Below, piece by piece: positions 33,240 to 42,705 of a stretch of DNA of 64,000 nucleotides. Source of the stretch: Pseudorhodoferax sp. Leaf267 (GTDB lineage: Bacteria > Pseudomonadota > Gammaproteobacteria > Burkholderiales > Burkholderiaceae_C); the NCBI RefSeq assembly GCF_001422405.1, contig NZ_LMMV01000005.1, positions 1-64,000 of the forward strand, written 5' to 3'. The position numbers and the translations under genes were made by a program. A model generated the notes under the pieces. It was not told the DNA's origin and made no database searches. It saw nothing but the letters and a program-made list of their open reading frames with translations. How positions within the stretch are numbered: position 1 is the first letter of the stretch; the number at the start of each line of letters is the position of its first letter.

Positions 33240-34739
33240 ATGCCGCGTACCAAGCGCCCTGCCAAGAGCACCCGCCACAAGCTGCTGAAGGCTGCGGCCT
33301 GGGGCCTGCCCATCCTGGCGCTGGCCGGCATGGGCGCCGCCTGGCTGGCCTACCGCAGCCTGGACCGCATGCCGGGCGAATTGCTGCGCCATGCGGAGCA
33401 GCGCCTGTATGGCCACACCAAGCTCGAGACCGTGGGCCTGCCGCTGATCGCGATGCTGCGCGCGCGGGTCGAGCGCGAGGTACCGCCGGGCCTGCCGGCG
33501 CTGGGCAAGGGCGTGCAGGTGCGCCCGCTGCCGCCCGTGCGTTACAAGGACGGCAACCCGCTGGAAAGCGAGCTGCTGGACGTGCCCTCGGTGGCCCCGA
33601 CCGTGCAGGTGTCCACGTTCGAGGAACTGCAAAAGGCCATGCAGGCGGCGCGCCCTGGCGATGTCGTCGAGCTGCAGCCCGGCCGCTACGCGATGCGCGG
33701 CCGGCTGTCCACCGCCAACGCGGGCCGCGCCGACAACCCGATCACCGTGCGCGCCGCAATGCCGGGCACGGCCGAGATCCTGTCCACGACGGTGGAGGGC
33801 TTCTTCGTCAACCAGCCGTACTGGATCTTCGAGAACCTGACGATCCGCGGCGTGTGCGACAACGACGGCAATTGCGAGCACGCCTTCCACGTGGTCGGCG
33901 CGGCCAAGGGCACCGTCATCCGCAACAACCGCATCAGCGACTTCAATGCGCACCTGAAGGTCAACGGCGACGGCGGCCGCTTCCCGGACGACGGCCTGCT
34001 GCAGTTCAACACGCTGGACAACAGCCGCCCGCGCCGCACGGGCCAGCCCGTGACCCCGTTCGACCTGGTGGCCGCGTCGCGCTGGGTGGTTGCCGACAAT
34101 CTGGTCGCCAACTTCGTCAAGGCCGGCAGCAACGGCATCTCGTACGGTGTCTTCATGAAAGGCGGTGGCAGCCAGGGCCGCATCGAGCGCAACCTGGTGA
34201 TCTGCAGCCTGACCGATATCTCCGCGCGGGGCGACCGCCCGGGCACGGGCGCGCGCGTCGGCATCTCGCTGGGCGGCGGCACGACCGGCGGGCCCTACTG
34301 CCGCACGCCGCAGTGCATGACCGAGCACTACCAGGGCATCGTCGCCAACAACGTGGTGGCCCACTGCAACGACGCGGGCATCGACGTGAACCGCTCCGAG
34401 CAGAGCGTGGTGGCGCACAACACGCTGATCAACACGGGCTGGATCGACGTGCGCAACAGCCCGGCCTCGGCCGTCGTCTACGGCAACTGGCTCGAGGGCC
34501 GCGTGCGCACGCGCGGCGGCGGCTGGGTCGAGGACGCCGGCAATGAGACGCGCGCCCTGGCCGGCTTCACGGCGGCGCCCGATGCGCTGGCGCTGGGCTG
34601 GACGAGCCAGCCACCCACCATCGCGCCAGCGCGTGCGGTGACCAGGGATTTCTGCGGGCGCCCGCGCGGTGCCGCATCGCCGCCTGGCGCCATCGGCACC
34701 GAAGGCGTGCCCTGCGCGCAGGGCGCGCGCGCACGCTGA
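33240..34739 (+). CDS. Right-handed parallel beta-helix protein (polysaccharide-lyase-like)
   Basis: 499 residues. A single N-terminal membrane anchor (about 20-37, GLPILALAGMGAAWLAYR) is followed by an extracytoplasmic domain. VSTFEELQKAMQAARPGDVV, then ELQPGRY and the stacked turns IFENLTIRG, VIRNNRISDFN, VADNLVANF, IERNLVICSL, IVANNVVAHC and VVAHNTLINT are the rungs of a right-handed beta-helix, in the style of chondroitinase-B/alginate-lyase (PL6) proteins. Catalytic residues cannot be assigned. It could degrade or bind extracellular polysaccharide. C-terminal 60 residues are disordered. Confidence 0.8.
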   Translation: MPRTKRPAKSTRHKLLKAAAWGLPILALAGMGAAWLAYRSLDRMPGELLRHAEQRLYGHTKLETVGLPLIAMLRARVEREVPPGLPALGKGVQVRPLPPVRYKDGNPLESELLDVPSVAPTVQVSTFEELQKAMQAARPGDVVELQPGRYAMRGRLSTANAGRADNPITVRAAMPGTAEILSTTVEGFFVNQPYWIFENLTIRGVCDNDGNCEHAFHVVGAAKGTVIRNNRISDFNAHLKVNGDGGRFPDDGLLQFNTLDNSRPRRTGQPVTPFDLVAASRWVVADNLVANFVKAGSNGISYGVFMKGGGSQGRIERNLVICSLTDISARGDRPGTGARVGISLGGGTTGGPYCRTPQCMTEHYQGIVANNVVAHCNDAGIDVNRSEQSVVAHNTLINTGWIDVRNSPASAVVYGNWLEGRVRTRGGGWVEDAGNETRALAGFTAAPDALALGWTSQPPTIAPARAVTRDFCGRPRGAASPPGAIGTEGVPCAQGARAR

Positions 34740-34749
34740 ACGCGCGGCC

Positions 34750-35340
34750 TCAGCCGGCCTGCTTGAGCAGCTGGCGCACGTCCGCCGTCAGCGCCTCGGC
34801 ACCGGAGCCGTAGCGCGCGTACAGCCGCAGCCGGCCCTGCGTGTCGTAGACGTAGCTACCGGCCGAATGGTCCATGGTGTAGCTGGTCGGGGTCTTGCCT
34901 TCGACCTTCTTGTAGTAGACCTTGAAGTCCTTGGCCAGCGCGGCCAGGCCCTCGGGCGAGGTGCGCAGCGCCAGGAAGCTGGGGTCGAAATTGGCCATGT
35001 AGGCCTTGAGCACCTCGGGCGTATCGCGCTCCGGGTCGACCGTGACGAACAGGCCCTGCAGCTTGTCGCCGTCCGCGCCCAGCGCTTCCTTGACCTGGGC
35101 CAGCTCGGCCATCGAGGTCGGGCAGACGTCCGGGCATTGCGCAAAGCCGAAGAAGACGACGACCACTTTGCCCTTGAAGTCCTTCAGACTGCGCGCCTGG
35201 CCGTTGTGGTCGGTCAGCTGGAAGTCCTTGGCGTAGTCGGCCCCGGTGATGTCGACGGCGGCGAAGCTGGGCTTGGTGTCGGTACAGGCCGCCAGCCAGG
35301 CGCCAGCGCCCAGGAGCAGCAGGGTGCGTCGTTGCAGCAT
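34750..35340 (-). CDS. SCO1/SenC copper chaperone for cytochrome oxidase
   Basis: A 196-residue lipoprotein-type protein (LAAC, Cys19) with a thioredoxin fold. Copper ligands are C69 and C73 (CPDVCP) and H158 (MDHSAG). It delivers copper to the Cu-A site of subunit II and keeps its cysteines reduced, at the outer face of the inner membrane. It is the last gene of the ctaA-ctaB-SCO1 operon, starting 3 nt after the ctaB stop codon. Confidence 0.95.
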   Translation of the reverse strand: MLQRRTLLLLGAGAWLAACTDTKPSFAAVDITGADYAKDFQLTDHNGQARSLKDFKGKVVVVFFGFAQCPDVCPTSMAELAQVKEALGADGDKLQGLFVTVDPERDTPEVLKAYMANFDPSFLALRTSPEGLAALAKDFKVYYKKVEGKTPTSYTMDHSAGSYVYDTQGRLRLYARYGSGAEALTADVRQLLKQAG

Positions 35341-35343
35341 GGT

Positions 35344-36252
35344 CTAGAAGAGGTAGTGGTCCACGAGCAGCGCGGCGAACAGCGCGCTCAGGTGGACCAG
35401 GGAGAACCGGAAGGTCTTGCGCGCCAGCGCGTCGGAGTACGACCGCCACAGCGCGAAGGCGTAGCCGCAAAAGCCCAGGCTCAGCACCATGGCCGCAACC
35501 AGGTAGAGCCATGAGCTCATGCCGTAGACGAAGGGCAGCAAGCAGGCCGCGAACAGGATCAGCGTGTAGAGCAACACCTGCAGCCGCGTGAATTCGTTGC
35601 CATGGGTGACGGGCAGCATCGGCAGGCCGGACTTGCGGTAGTCCTCCACGCGGTACAGCGCCAGCGCCCAGAAATGCGGCGGCGTCCACAGGAAGATGAT
35701 CAGGAACAGAATCAACGCCTCGGGCCCGACGTCGCCCGTCATGGCCGCCCAGCCCAGCACCGGTGGCATGGCACCGGAGGCACCGCCGATCACGATGTTC
35801 TGCGGCGTCAGCGGCTTGAGGATCACGGTGTAGACCACGGCATAGCCGACAAAGGTGGCGAAAGTCAGCCACATCGTCAGCGTGTTGACCGTGAAGTACA
35901 GCAGCGCGGAGCCGACGGCACACAGCACCACGGAGAACAGCAGTGTCTGGCCGTCGCCGAGTTCGTTCTTGGCCGTGGGGCGCCAGGCCGTGCGCTTCAT
36001 GCGCGCGTCGATGCCCTTCTCGACCAGGCAATTGAACGCAGCGGCGGCCCCGGCCACGAGCCAGATGCCCAGGCTGGCCAGCGCCATGCGTTGCAGCTCG
36101 GCCCCGTTGGGCAGGCCCGGCACCGCCAGCACCATGCCGATCACCGCACAGAACACGATGAGCTGCACGACCCGCGGCTTGGTCAACGAATAGAACTGGC
36201 GCAGTTTCGACATCGAGGGCGATGCAAGGGGGGTGGAATCGACGGCGCTCAT
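35344..36252 (-). CDS. ctaB: Protoheme IX farnesyltransferase (heme O synthase)
   Basis: 302 residues, UbiA-family prenyltransferase with about eight membrane helices. Asp-rich prenyl-diphosphate motif [20 protein letters not shown], and [17 protein letters not shown]. It converts heme B to heme O for the aa3 oxidase. ATG 36252 ([12 protein letters not shown]) overlaps the ctaA stop by 4 nt, so translation is coupled to heme A synthase. The longer open frame extending upstream is antisense-like noise. Confidence 0.96.
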   Translation of the reverse strand: MSAVDSTPLASPSMSKLRQFYSLTKPRVVQLIVFCAVIGMVLAVPGLPNGAELQRMALASLGIWLVAGAAAAFNCLVEKGIDARMKRTAWRPTAKNELGDGQTLLFSVVLCAVGSALLYFTVNTLTMWLTFATFVGYAVVYTVILKPLTPQNIVIGGASGAMPPVLGWAAMTGDVGPEALILFLIIFLWTPPHFWALALYRVEDYRKSGLPMLPVTHGNEFTRLQVLLYTLILFAACLLPFVYGMSSWLYLVAAMVLSLGFCGYAFALWRSYSDALARKTFRFSLVHLSALFAALLVDHYLF

Positions 36253-37409
36253 CGGAAAGCCCTGGCCGCTGGCAAGGCGCGCGGCGCAGCCTGCGAGGTG
36301 GAAGCGCGCGTGGCGCAGAGCAGCCAGGTCAGCACCACGACCAGGCCCGCTGCGCCACCGGTGTGGGACACGGCGGCGGCCAGCGGCCAGTCGAGCACGA
36401 CGTTGGACAGGCCGGTGCCGAACTGCCAGGCTGCCAACGCCGCGAGCCAGCGCGCGGGCCGGTGCAGGCCGGGCACGCGCCACAGCCGCCAAGCCAGCAG
36501 CGCCAGCGCGGCCAGCACCGCGTAGGCCGCGAGGCGGTGGGTGTAATGGATGGCGGTCAGGGCGGAGAACTGGATGTGGCTGCCGTCGGACAGGCGGCCC
36601 AGCGGGCGCCAGATCTGGAACGCCTGCGAGAAGTCCATGTCCGGCCACCAGCTGCGCTGGCACATCGGGAAATCGGTGCAGGCCAGCACGGCGTAATTGG
36701 TGCTGACCCAGCCGCCCAGTGCGATCTGCAGCAGCGTGAGCGCAGCCGTCGCCGCCATCAGGTTGCGCACGCCGGACGGCAGCTCGGTGACGATCAGCGT
36801 GCCCCCCGCCCGGCCGTCGCGCACGACCTGGGCACACAGCAGAGCGAGCAGCCCCAGGCCACCGAGCAGGTGCAGCACGACGATCACAGGGAAGAGCTTC
36901 AGGGTCACGGTCCAGGCGCCGAAGGCACCTTGCAGGCAGACCCAGGCCAATGTCAGCGTCGGCCACCACGGGTTGTTGGCCGCGTCCCGCGGGCCGCGCC
37001 GCCGCGCCGCCCAGGCGACGGCGGTCATGGTCAGGATCAGCACGCCGACGGCGGTGGCCAGGTAGCGGTGGACCATCTCGATCCAGGCCTTGGTGTGGGT
37101 CACGGGGCCGGTCGGCATCGCGGTCTGGGCCGCAGAGATTTCGGCGCGCGCGCCGATCGGGCTCGCATTGCCGTAGCAGCCCGGCCAGTCAGGGCAGCCC
37201 AGGCCGGAATCGGTCAGGCGCGTGAAGGCGCCGAACAGCACGAGATCGAAGGTCAGGAACAGCGTCAGCGCGGTCAAGGCCTGGCGGCGGCGCTGCGGCG
37301 AGGCCTGGCGATTGCGCAGCCAGACCCAGGCCAGCGGGCCGAGCGCGATCACCACACCCAGCAGCATCATGCGGGCGATGGGCGTCCAGTCGTAGGAGGC
37401 GATGTCCAT
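36249..37409 (-). CDS. ctaA: Heme A synthase
   Basis: 386 residues with about eight membrane helices. Four helix-borne His ligands are visible in [29 protein letters not shown] and SHTGGAAG, and conserved Cys in [11 protein letters not shown] and ACTDFPMC. It oxidises the C8 methyl of heme O to a formyl group, giving heme A. It is coupled to ctaB by an ATGA overlap. Internal Met at codon 14 is an alternative start, but the upstream ATG 37409 gives the usual N-terminus. Confidence 0.95.
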   Translation of the reverse strand: MDIASYDWTPIARMMLLGVVIALGPLAWVWLRNRQASPQRRRQALTALTLFLTFDLVLFGAFTRLTDSGLGCPDWPGCYGNASPIGARAEISAAQTAMPTGPVTHTKAWIEMVHRYLATAVGVLILTMTAVAWAARRRGPRDAANNPWWPTLTLAWVCLQGAFGAWTVTLKLFPVIVVLHLLGGLGLLALLCAQVVRDGRAGGTLIVTELPSGVRNLMAATAALTLLQIALGGWVSTNYAVLACTDFPMCQRSWWPDMDFSQAFQIWRPLGRLSDGSHIQFSALTAIHYTHRLAAYAVLAALALLAWRLWRVPGLHRPARWLAALAAWQFGTGLSNVVLDWPLAAAVSHTGGAAGLVVVLTWLLCATRASTSQAAPRALPAARAFR

Positions 37410-37442
37410 GTCAGTGCGGCCCGGCCACCCGAAGGCATTGGC

Positions 37443-37459
37443 GCGCCCCCTCGGGGCGC
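37443..37459. repeat. Short GC hairpin between ctaA and the SCO-like gene
   Basis: GCGCCCC-CTC-GGGGCGC, a 7-bp stem in the 86-bp spacer. It could attenuate transcription between the two genes or be a dispersed repeat. No U-tract follows on the coding strand. Confidence 0.4.
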
Positions 37460-37495
37460 AGCGATACGCGAAGCGATGAGCGTGAGGGCTTCATG

Positions 37496-38224
37496 TCAAC
37501 GCCCTGCGTTGTCCCACGAGGCCGAAGCGCGCAGCAGGCGGTCGATGTCGCGCTTGGCCTTGGCCGCACCGGCAGCATCCAGGTGCGCAGGCAGACGCAT
37601 CATCCAGTTGCCCATGGGATCGACGACATACAAATGGTCGGGCAACGCCTGACCTGCTGCCGGGGCCAGCCACTGCGCCAGTTGCGCCTCGTCCACGCGC
37701 AGCACGGTCGCATCCTTGAGGGCCGGGCGCAATGCCGCGGCCACCGGTGCCTGGCCGGTGACCAGCCAGACCCAGTCCACGCGGTCCTTCTCCTTGCCCA
37801 GGGTCTCGCGCAGCTGGCGCTGCAGGTACAGGTTGCGCTCGCATGCAGCGTTGCACGTGGCGTCGCCCACGCTGACCAGCAGCCACTGGCCCTTGAGCGT
37901 GCGCAAGTTGGCCGGCTTGCCCTGCAGGTCGACGGCGGCCAGGTCCGGCAAGGGCCGTTGCGGCTGGACCAGCTCGCCAAACACGCGGCGCCCCTCGGGC
38001 CGGACCACGTAGTAGGTGAAGTAGGACGCCACCACCGGCGCGGCGCAGACCAGCACCACGAGCAGCATCTTGAAGCGGCCGGAGCGGGTGCGGCGCGTGG
38101 ACGCGTCCACGGCCTCGGCCGGGGTGGGCAGCGAGTGCACGGTCAGGCCCAGCGGCTGGTCGCTACTGGCCACGGAGGGCGCGCCGCGCAGCGGATGGGC
38201 GTCGGACAAATTGGAACCAGACAT
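37496..38224 (-). CDS. Membrane-anchored thioredoxin-fold, SCO-like protein of the oxidase locus
   Basis: 242 residues. One membrane helix (about 52-70, KMLLVVLVCAAPVVASYFTY) anchors a periplasmic domain resembling a SCO/thioredoxin fold: LPDLAAVDLQGKPANLRTLK, then GQWLLVSVGDATCNAACERN with a C-x3-C pair and DHLYVVDPMGNWMMRL. It is found in the same place in many betaproteobacterial oxidase loci and is presumed to help assembly. The start at 38224 overlaps the 3' end of surf1 by 62 nt. Exact role unknown. Confidence 0.75.
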   Translation of the reverse strand: MSGSNLSDAHPLRGAPSVASSDQPLGLTVHSLPTPAEAVDASTRRTRSGRFKMLLVVLVCAAPVVASYFTYYVVRPEGRRVFGELVQPQRPLPDLAAVDLQGKPANLRTLKGQWLLVSVGDATCNAACERNLYLQRQLRETLGKEKDRVDWVWLVTGQAPVAAALRPALKDATVLRVDEAQLAQWLAPAAGQALPDHLYVVDPMGNWMMRLPAHLDAAGAAKAKRDIDRLLRASASWDNAGR

Positions 38225-38930
38225 AAAGACCCGTGAGCAGGGCAGCGAGCCCGAACCACTGAAACGCATAGCCGTAGTGCTTGTCGACCCCGGTGTTCGG
38301 GGCCGGCCAGTCGCGCAGCAGGCCGGCGGCATCGTCGCCCGTCTGCTGGACCGACAGCGGCTGCAGCGGCAGGCCCGTCTCGTCGGCAAATGCGCGGAGT
38401 TCCAGATTTTGCCGGATCAGGCCCTTGTCCTCGCCTGCGAACTCGTAAAGCCTTGAAGGCGGTGGGACGACCCGGCCCTCGATCTCGACGATGCCCGGCG
38501 GCGTGGCCACGGGCTGCAGTGCATTGCGTTCGACGAAGTTGCGCTGGATCCAGCCGCGCTGCACGAGCACGACCGCGGCGCTGTGTTCCAGCGCCAGCGG
38601 CGTCACGACGAAAAAGCCGGGCTGGCCTCGCATCTGACGGTTGTCCAGGTACACCGTACGTTCGTTGATCCACAGGCCGCGCAGGCGCACGGTGCGGTGC
38701 AGCAGCGCCGCAGTGTCCGTGGCCGTGAGCAGGTCGCGCGCACCCAGCGCGGGCAGCCGGCCCTGCGCATCGATGGCCGCCTGCAGGGCTTCCTTTTCCG
38801 CCGCGCGCGACAGCTGCCAGCGGCCCAGCGACACCGTCAGTGCAATGCCCAGCAGGGCGGCCACGGTCACCAGCCAGAAGCGCACGCCGAAGGTGCGCGC
38901 AGGATAATTCGACGATGAACTACTTCGCAC
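38163..38930 (-). CDS. SURF1-family oxidase assembly protein
   Basis: 255 residues if GTG 38930 is used. Two membrane helices (about 18-36 and the C-terminal GYAFQWFGLAALLTGLYVWF) flank a periplasmic domain with LGRWQLSRAAEKEAL, VRLRGLWINERTVYLDNRQM, GFFVVTPL and VQRGWIQRN, all typical of SURF1. It helps insert heme A into subunit I. The 5' end overlaps the divergent DUF2909 gene if GTG 38930 is used; an in-frame GTG at 38885 would avoid that. The 3' end overlaps the next gene by 62 nt. Confidence 0.9.
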   Translation of the reverse strand: MRSSSSSNYPARTFGVRFWLVTVAALLGIALTVSLGRWQLSRAAEKEALQAAIDAQGRLPALGARDLLTATDTAALLHRTVRLRGLWINERTVYLDNRQMRGQPGFFVVTPLALEHSAAVVLVQRGWIQRNFVERNALQPVATPPGIVEIEGRVVPPPSRLYEFAGEDKGLIRQNLELRAFADETGLPLQPLSVQQTGDDAAGLLRDWPAPNTGVDKHYGYAFQWFGLAALLTGLYVWFQFVRRPSAARRALRGQ

Positions 38931-39148
38931 CGCTCGCCTTCGTGGCCATCATCGGCAGCCTGGGCGCTGCCCTGTATTTCATGTTGCGCGGCGGCAGCAC
39001 GACCGACGCGGACGGCAAGCCCAGGCCCAACCACATGGTGCGCGCGCTGGCGCTGCGCGTCGCGCTGTCCATCCTGCTGTTCGTGTGCATCCTGATCGGC
39101 TGGAAGCTGGGATACCTGCACCCCACCGGCATTCCGGCCGGAAAGTAA
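38915..39148 (+). CDS. DUF2909 small twin-transmembrane protein
   Basis: 77 residues with two helices (about 4-22 LAFVAIIGSLGAALYFMLRG and 45-66 LRVALSILLFVCILIGWKLG). The DUF2909 family of small membrane proteins sits beside cytochrome oxidase genes in betaproteobacteria; its function is unknown. It is the only + strand gene within the locus, divergent from surf1. A terminator begins directly at its stop codon. Confidence 0.85.
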   Translation: MNYFAPLAFVAIIGSLGAALYFMLRGGSTTDADGKPRPNHMVRALALRVALSILLFVCILIGWKLGYLHPTGIPAGK

Positions 39149-39169
39149 AAAGGCCGCTGCGCGGCCTTT
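39149..39169. terminator. Bidirectional terminator between DUF2909 and ctaE
   Basis: AAAGGCCGC-TGC-GCGGCCTTT, a perfect 9-bp stem with A-tract on one side and T-tract on the other, located between convergent genes. Confidence 0.88.
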
Positions 39170-39191
39170 GTGGAGCGGGAGCGCGGGAGAC

Positions 39192-40073
39192 TCAAAGCCA
39201 GTACACCAGCACGTAAAGGCCCAGCCAGACCACGTCCACGAAGTGCCAGTACCAGGCCGCGCCCTCGAAGCCGAAGTGGCGCTCCTTCGTGAAGTGGCCC
39301 TTCATGAGCCGCAGCGTGATGAACAGCAGCATCAGCATGCCGACGAACACGTGGAAGCCGTGGAAGCCGGTCAGCATGAAGAAGGTGGAGCCGTAGGGGC
39401 CCGAGCTCATCTTCAGGTTCAGGTCGCGGTAGGCATGCACGTATTCATAGCCCTGCACGAACAGGAAGACGATGCCCAGGACCACGGTGGCCCACATCCA
39501 GGTGATGGTCTTGGCACGGTTGCCATGCTGCAGCGCGTGGTGGGCGATCGTGAGCGTAACGCCGGAGGTCAGCAGCAGCGCGGTGTTGATGGTCGGCAGC
39601 CAGAACGGCGTCATGGCCTGGAAGGGCTCGACGATGTTGGCCGGCGAGCCCGTCACGCCCGCAGCCATGCTCGGCCAGACCGCCTTGAAATCAGGCCACA
39701 GCAGTGCGTTGTCCAGGCTGCCCAGCGTGGGCACCGAATGCGCGCGCATCCACCACAGGGCCGTGAAGAACGCGCCGAAGAACATCACCTCCGAGAAGAT
39801 GAACCAGCTCATGCTCCAGCGGTAGGACAGGTCGATCTTGCGGCTGTACATGCCGCCCTCGCTTTCGGCCACGGCGTCGCGGAACCACTGGTACAGCACG
39901 ACCCACCAGAACAGCATGCCGAAGGCCAGCGACCATTTGCCCCAGTCGTGGCCGTTGATCCACTGGCCGGCGCCCAGGATCACGAAGAACAGGCCGATCG
40001 CAGCCATGACCGGATGGCGCGAGGGCCCGGGGACGAAGTAGTACGGCGTGGTTCCGTGGGTCGTTGAACTCAT
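39192..40073 (-). CDS. ctaE: Cytochrome c oxidase subunit III
   Basis: 293 residues, seven-helix subunit III. Conserved segments WFIFSEVMFFGAFFTALWW, SSGPYGSTFFMLTGFHGFHV and FEGAAWYWHFVDVVWLGLYV. It stabilises the catalytic core and protects it from turnover inactivation. Last gene of the ctaC-ctaD-ctaG-ctaE cluster, 38 nt after the DUF2970 gene. Confidence 0.97.
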   Translation of the reverse strand: MSSTTHGTTPYYFVPGPSRHPVMAAIGLFFVILGAGQWINGHDWGKWSLAFGMLFWWVVLYQWFRDAVAESEGGMYSRKIDLSYRWSMSWFIFSEVMFFGAFFTALWWMRAHSVPTLGSLDNALLWPDFKAVWPSMAAGVTGSPANIVEPFQAMTPFWLPTINTALLLTSGVTLTIAHHALQHGNRAKTITWMWATVVLGIVFLFVQGYEYVHAYRDLNLKMSSGPYGSTFFMLTGFHGFHVFVGMLMLLFITLRLMKGHFTKERHFGFEGAAWYWHFVDVVWLGLYVLVYWL

Positions 40074-40111
40074 TTCAGCTCCTGCTTTCTTTCACTCTTT
40101 TTGTCCGGGCG

Positions 40112-40306
40112 TTACGCCACCACCCAGTTGACCAATGCGATCAGCGCCAATACCAGCACCACAACGGCGAGCAGGCCCGCCACCACCAGGTGCATGGGCG
40201 TGATGCGTGCCATGTCCTCATCCCAGCCGCTGCGCTTGCGCACGCCGAAGAACGACCAGGCGACCGCCACCAGGGTGCGCCAGAACGAAGGCTGCGGCGC
40301 GGCCAT
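40112..40306 (-). CDS. DUF2970 small membrane protein
   Basis: 64 residues with one C-terminal membrane helix (MHLVVAGLLAVVVLVLALIA). The N-terminal SFWRTLVAVAWSFFGVRKRS is typical of DUF2970 proteins encoded between ctaG and ctaE in betaproteobacteria. The start codon shares one base with the ctaG stop (TGATG), so it is translationally coupled. Function is unknown, probably in oxidase assembly or stability. Confidence 0.8.
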   Translation of the reverse strand: MAAPQPSFWRTLVAVAWSFFGVRKRSGWDEDMARITPMHLVVAGLLAVVVLVLALIALVNWVVA

Positions 40307-40908
40307 CACGAGCGGTGCTCCTGCACGCTGGCACCGGCGCTCGGCGCCTGCGGCGCTGGCGGCGTTTTGCCGCCGACTTCGAAGAAGGTGTACGACAAGG
40401 TGATCGTCGTCACATCCTTGGACAGCTTGGGGTCGATGATGAAGGCCACCGGCCATTCCTTCTTCTCGCCCGCGTCCAGCGTGTACTGCGTGAAACAGAA
40501 GCATTCGAGCTTGTTGAAATGCGCGGCGGCCTGGCGCGGCGCATAGCTCGGGATGGCCTGTGCTGCCATGCGCCGGTTCTGCACGTTCTGGAACTCATAC
40601 ATGACCGTCGCCATCTCGCCAGGATGCACCTGCATCGATCGCATGGCCGGCTTGAACTCCCAGGGACCGCGCGAATTCGCGTCGAACTCGACCGTGATCG
40701 TGCGGCTTCGGTCCACCTGCGTGTTGGCGGGCGTCGCATTGGACGACAAGCCCGGCACCTGACGCTCGCTCAGCGACAGGATGTTGATGCCCGTCATCTC
40801 GCAGATGGCGTTGTAGATCGGCACCAGTGCGTAGCCGAACGCGAACATGCCGGCCGTCACCACGGCCAGCTTGCCCACCATCCGGATGTTCGCGCGCTGG
40901 ATGCTCAT
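40306..40908 (-). CDS. ctaG: Cytochrome c oxidase assembly protein CtaG (Cox11)
   Basis: 200 residues. An N-terminal membrane helix (about 11-32) anchors a periplasmic immunoglobulin-like domain that delivers copper to the Cu-B site of subunit I. The copper motif C136-F-C138-F (ECFCFTQYTL) and VDRSRTITVEFDANSRG are visible. It follows the 39-residue assembly gene by 13 nt and overlaps DUF2970. Confidence 0.96.
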   Translation of the reverse strand: MSIQRANIRMVGKLAVVTAGMFAFGYALVPIYNAICEMTGINILSLSERQVPGLSSNATPANTQVDRSRTITVEFDANSRGPWEFKPAMRSMQVHPGEMATVMYEFQNVQNRRMAAQAIPSYAPRQAAAHFNKLECFCFTQYTLDAGEKKEWPVAFIIDPKLSKDVTTITLSYTFFEVGGKTPPAPQAPSAGASVQEHRS

Positions 40909-40921
40909 GCAGTTGCCGGGC

Positions 40922-41041
40922 CTAGTGGCTGGCCAGCAGCGTCATCTTGACCATGAAGCCGACGAAAAAGGCCAGTGCCACCGACAGCAGGATCAGGCCC
41001 ATGCGCAGGTTCTGCTTCTTCTTCTCGGGCGTCATGGCCAT
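40922..41041 (-). CDS. Cytochrome oxidase small assembly protein
   Basis: 39 residues: a basic N-terminus (MAMTPEKKKQN) and one membrane helix (MGLILLSVALAFFVGFMVKM). Its position between ctaD and ctaG, size and sequence match the small assembly protein annotated in betaproteobacterial oxidase loci. It starts 5 nt after the ctaD stop codon. Confidence 0.8.
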   Translation of the reverse strand: MAMTPEKKKQNLRMGLILLSVALAFFVGFMVKMTLLASH

Positions 41042-41046
41042 GTCGA

Positions 41047-42672
41047 TCAGCCCACCACGCGCGTGGCGGTGGCGTCCAGCTTGGGCGGGTTCTCGAAGGT
41101 GTGGAAGGGCGCCGGCGACGGCACTTCCCATTCCAGGCCCTCGGCCGCTTCCCAGGGCTTTTGCGGCGCCTTCTCGCCCTTGCCCAGCATGCAGGGCAGC
41201 ACGATGAACAGGAAGAAGTAGACCTGGGCGATGCCGAAGAAGAACGCGCCCACGGTGGCCACCGCGTTGAAGTCCGCGAACTGCATCGGGTAGTCGGCAT
41301 AGCGGCGCGGCATGCCGGCCAGGCCCAGGAAGTGCATCGGGAAGAAGGTCACGTTGAACGCGATCAGCGACCACCAGAAGTGCACCTTGCCGCGCGTTTC
41401 GTTGTACATGACGCCCGTCCACTTGGGCAGCCAGTAGTAGACGCCGGCAAACATGGCGTACAGCGAGCCGGCCACCAGCACGTAGTGGAAGTGGGCCACC
41501 ACGTAGTAGGTGTCCTGCAGCTGGATGTCGATCGGCGCCATGGCCAGGATCAGGCCGGTGAAGCCACCCATGGTGAACACGAAGATGAAGCCGACCGCGA
41601 ACAGCATGGGCGTCTCGAAGGTCATCGAGCCCTGCCACATCGTTGCGATCCAGTTGAAGATCTTCACGGCCGTGGGCACGGCAATCAGCATGGTGGCGTA
41701 CATGAAGAACAGCTGGCCGGTGACGGGCATGCCGGTCGTGAACATGTGGTGCGCCCAGACGATGAACGACAGGATCGCGATCGACGAGGTGGCATACACC
41801 ATGGAGGCGTAGCCGAACAGCTTCTTGCGCGCGAAGGCCGGCACGATCTGGCTCACGATGCCGAAGGCCGGCAAGATCATGATGTAGACCTCGGGGTGTC
41901 CGAAGAACCAGAAGATGTGCTGGTACATCACCGGGTCGCCGCCGCCGGCGGGGTTGAAGAAGCTGGTGCCGAAGTGGCGATCCGTCAGCGTCATGGTGAT
42001 GGCGCCGGCCAGCACGGGCATCACGGCGATCAGCAGGTAGGCCGTGATGAGCCAGGTCCAGCAGAACATCGGCATCTTCATCAGCGTCATGCCAGGCGCG
42101 CGCATGTTGAGGATGGTGACGATGATGTTGATCGAGCCCATGATGGACGAGGCGCCCAGGATGTGCATGGCGAAGATGCCGGCGTCCATCGAAGGGCCCA
42201 TCTGCAGCGTGAGCGGGGCATAGAGCGTCCAACCGGCCGCCGGTGCGCCGCCAGGCATGAAGAACGAGCCGACCAGCATCAGCGCGGCCGGGATCATCAG
42301 CCAGAAGCTGAAGTTGTTCATGCGCGCGAACGCCATGTCGGAGGCGCCGATCTGCAGCGGGATCATCCAGTTCGCGAAGCCCACGAAGCCCGGCATGATG
42401 GCGCCGAACACCATGATCAGCCCGTGCATGGTGGTCAGCGAGTTGAACAGCTCGGGGTTGACCAGCTGCAGGCCGGGCTGGAACAGCTCGGCGCGGATCA
42501 ACAGGGCCAGCACGCCGCCCACCATCAGCATGGTGAACGAGAACAGCAGGTACAGCGTGCCGATGTCCTTGTGGTTGGTGGCATACACCCACCGCCGCCA
42601 GCCCGTGGGGGCGTGGTGGTCATGGTGATCGTCGTGGGCGTGGTCGTCGTGGGGGTGGAGAACTGCACTCAT
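41047..42672 (-). CDS. ctaD: Cytochrome c oxidase subunit I (aa3-type)
   Basis: 541 residues with 12 membrane helices. The Cu-B/active-site segment [17 protein letters not shown] contains the His-Tyr pair; [12 protein letters not shown] and [10 protein letters not shown] carry the remaining Cu-B and heme ligands. It binds heme a, heme a3 and Cu-B and reduces oxygen to water while pumping protons. The N-terminal His/Asp-rich stretch (about 6-22) is a metal-binding-like extension of unknown significance. It follows ctaC by 33 nt. Confidence 0.98.
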   Translation of the reverse strand: MSAVLHPHDDHAHDDHHDHHAPTGWRRWVYATNHKDIGTLYLLFSFTMLMVGGVLALLIRAELFQPGLQLVNPELFNSLTTMHGLIMVFGAIMPGFVGFANWMIPLQIGASDMAFARMNNFSFWLMIPAALMLVGSFFMPGGAPAAGWTLYAPLTLQMGPSMDAGIFAMHILGASSIMGSINIIVTILNMRAPGMTLMKMPMFCWTWLITAYLLIAVMPVLAGAITMTLTDRHFGTSFFNPAGGGDPVMYQHIFWFFGHPEVYIMILPAFGIVSQIVPAFARKKLFGYASMVYATSSIAILSFIVWAHHMFTTGMPVTGQLFFMYATMLIAVPTAVKIFNWIATMWQGSMTFETPMLFAVGFIFVFTMGGFTGLILAMAPIDIQLQDTYYVVAHFHYVLVAGSLYAMFAGVYYWLPKWTGVMYNETRGKVHFWWSLIAFNVTFFPMHFLGLAGMPRRYADYPMQFADFNAVATVGAFFFGIAQVYFFLFIVLPCMLGKGEKAPQKPWEAAEGLEWEVPSPAPFHTFENPPKLDATATRVVG

Positions 42673-42705
42673 CTTGCTTGCCTTGTGATGACGTTGGGCC
42701 GCCGC

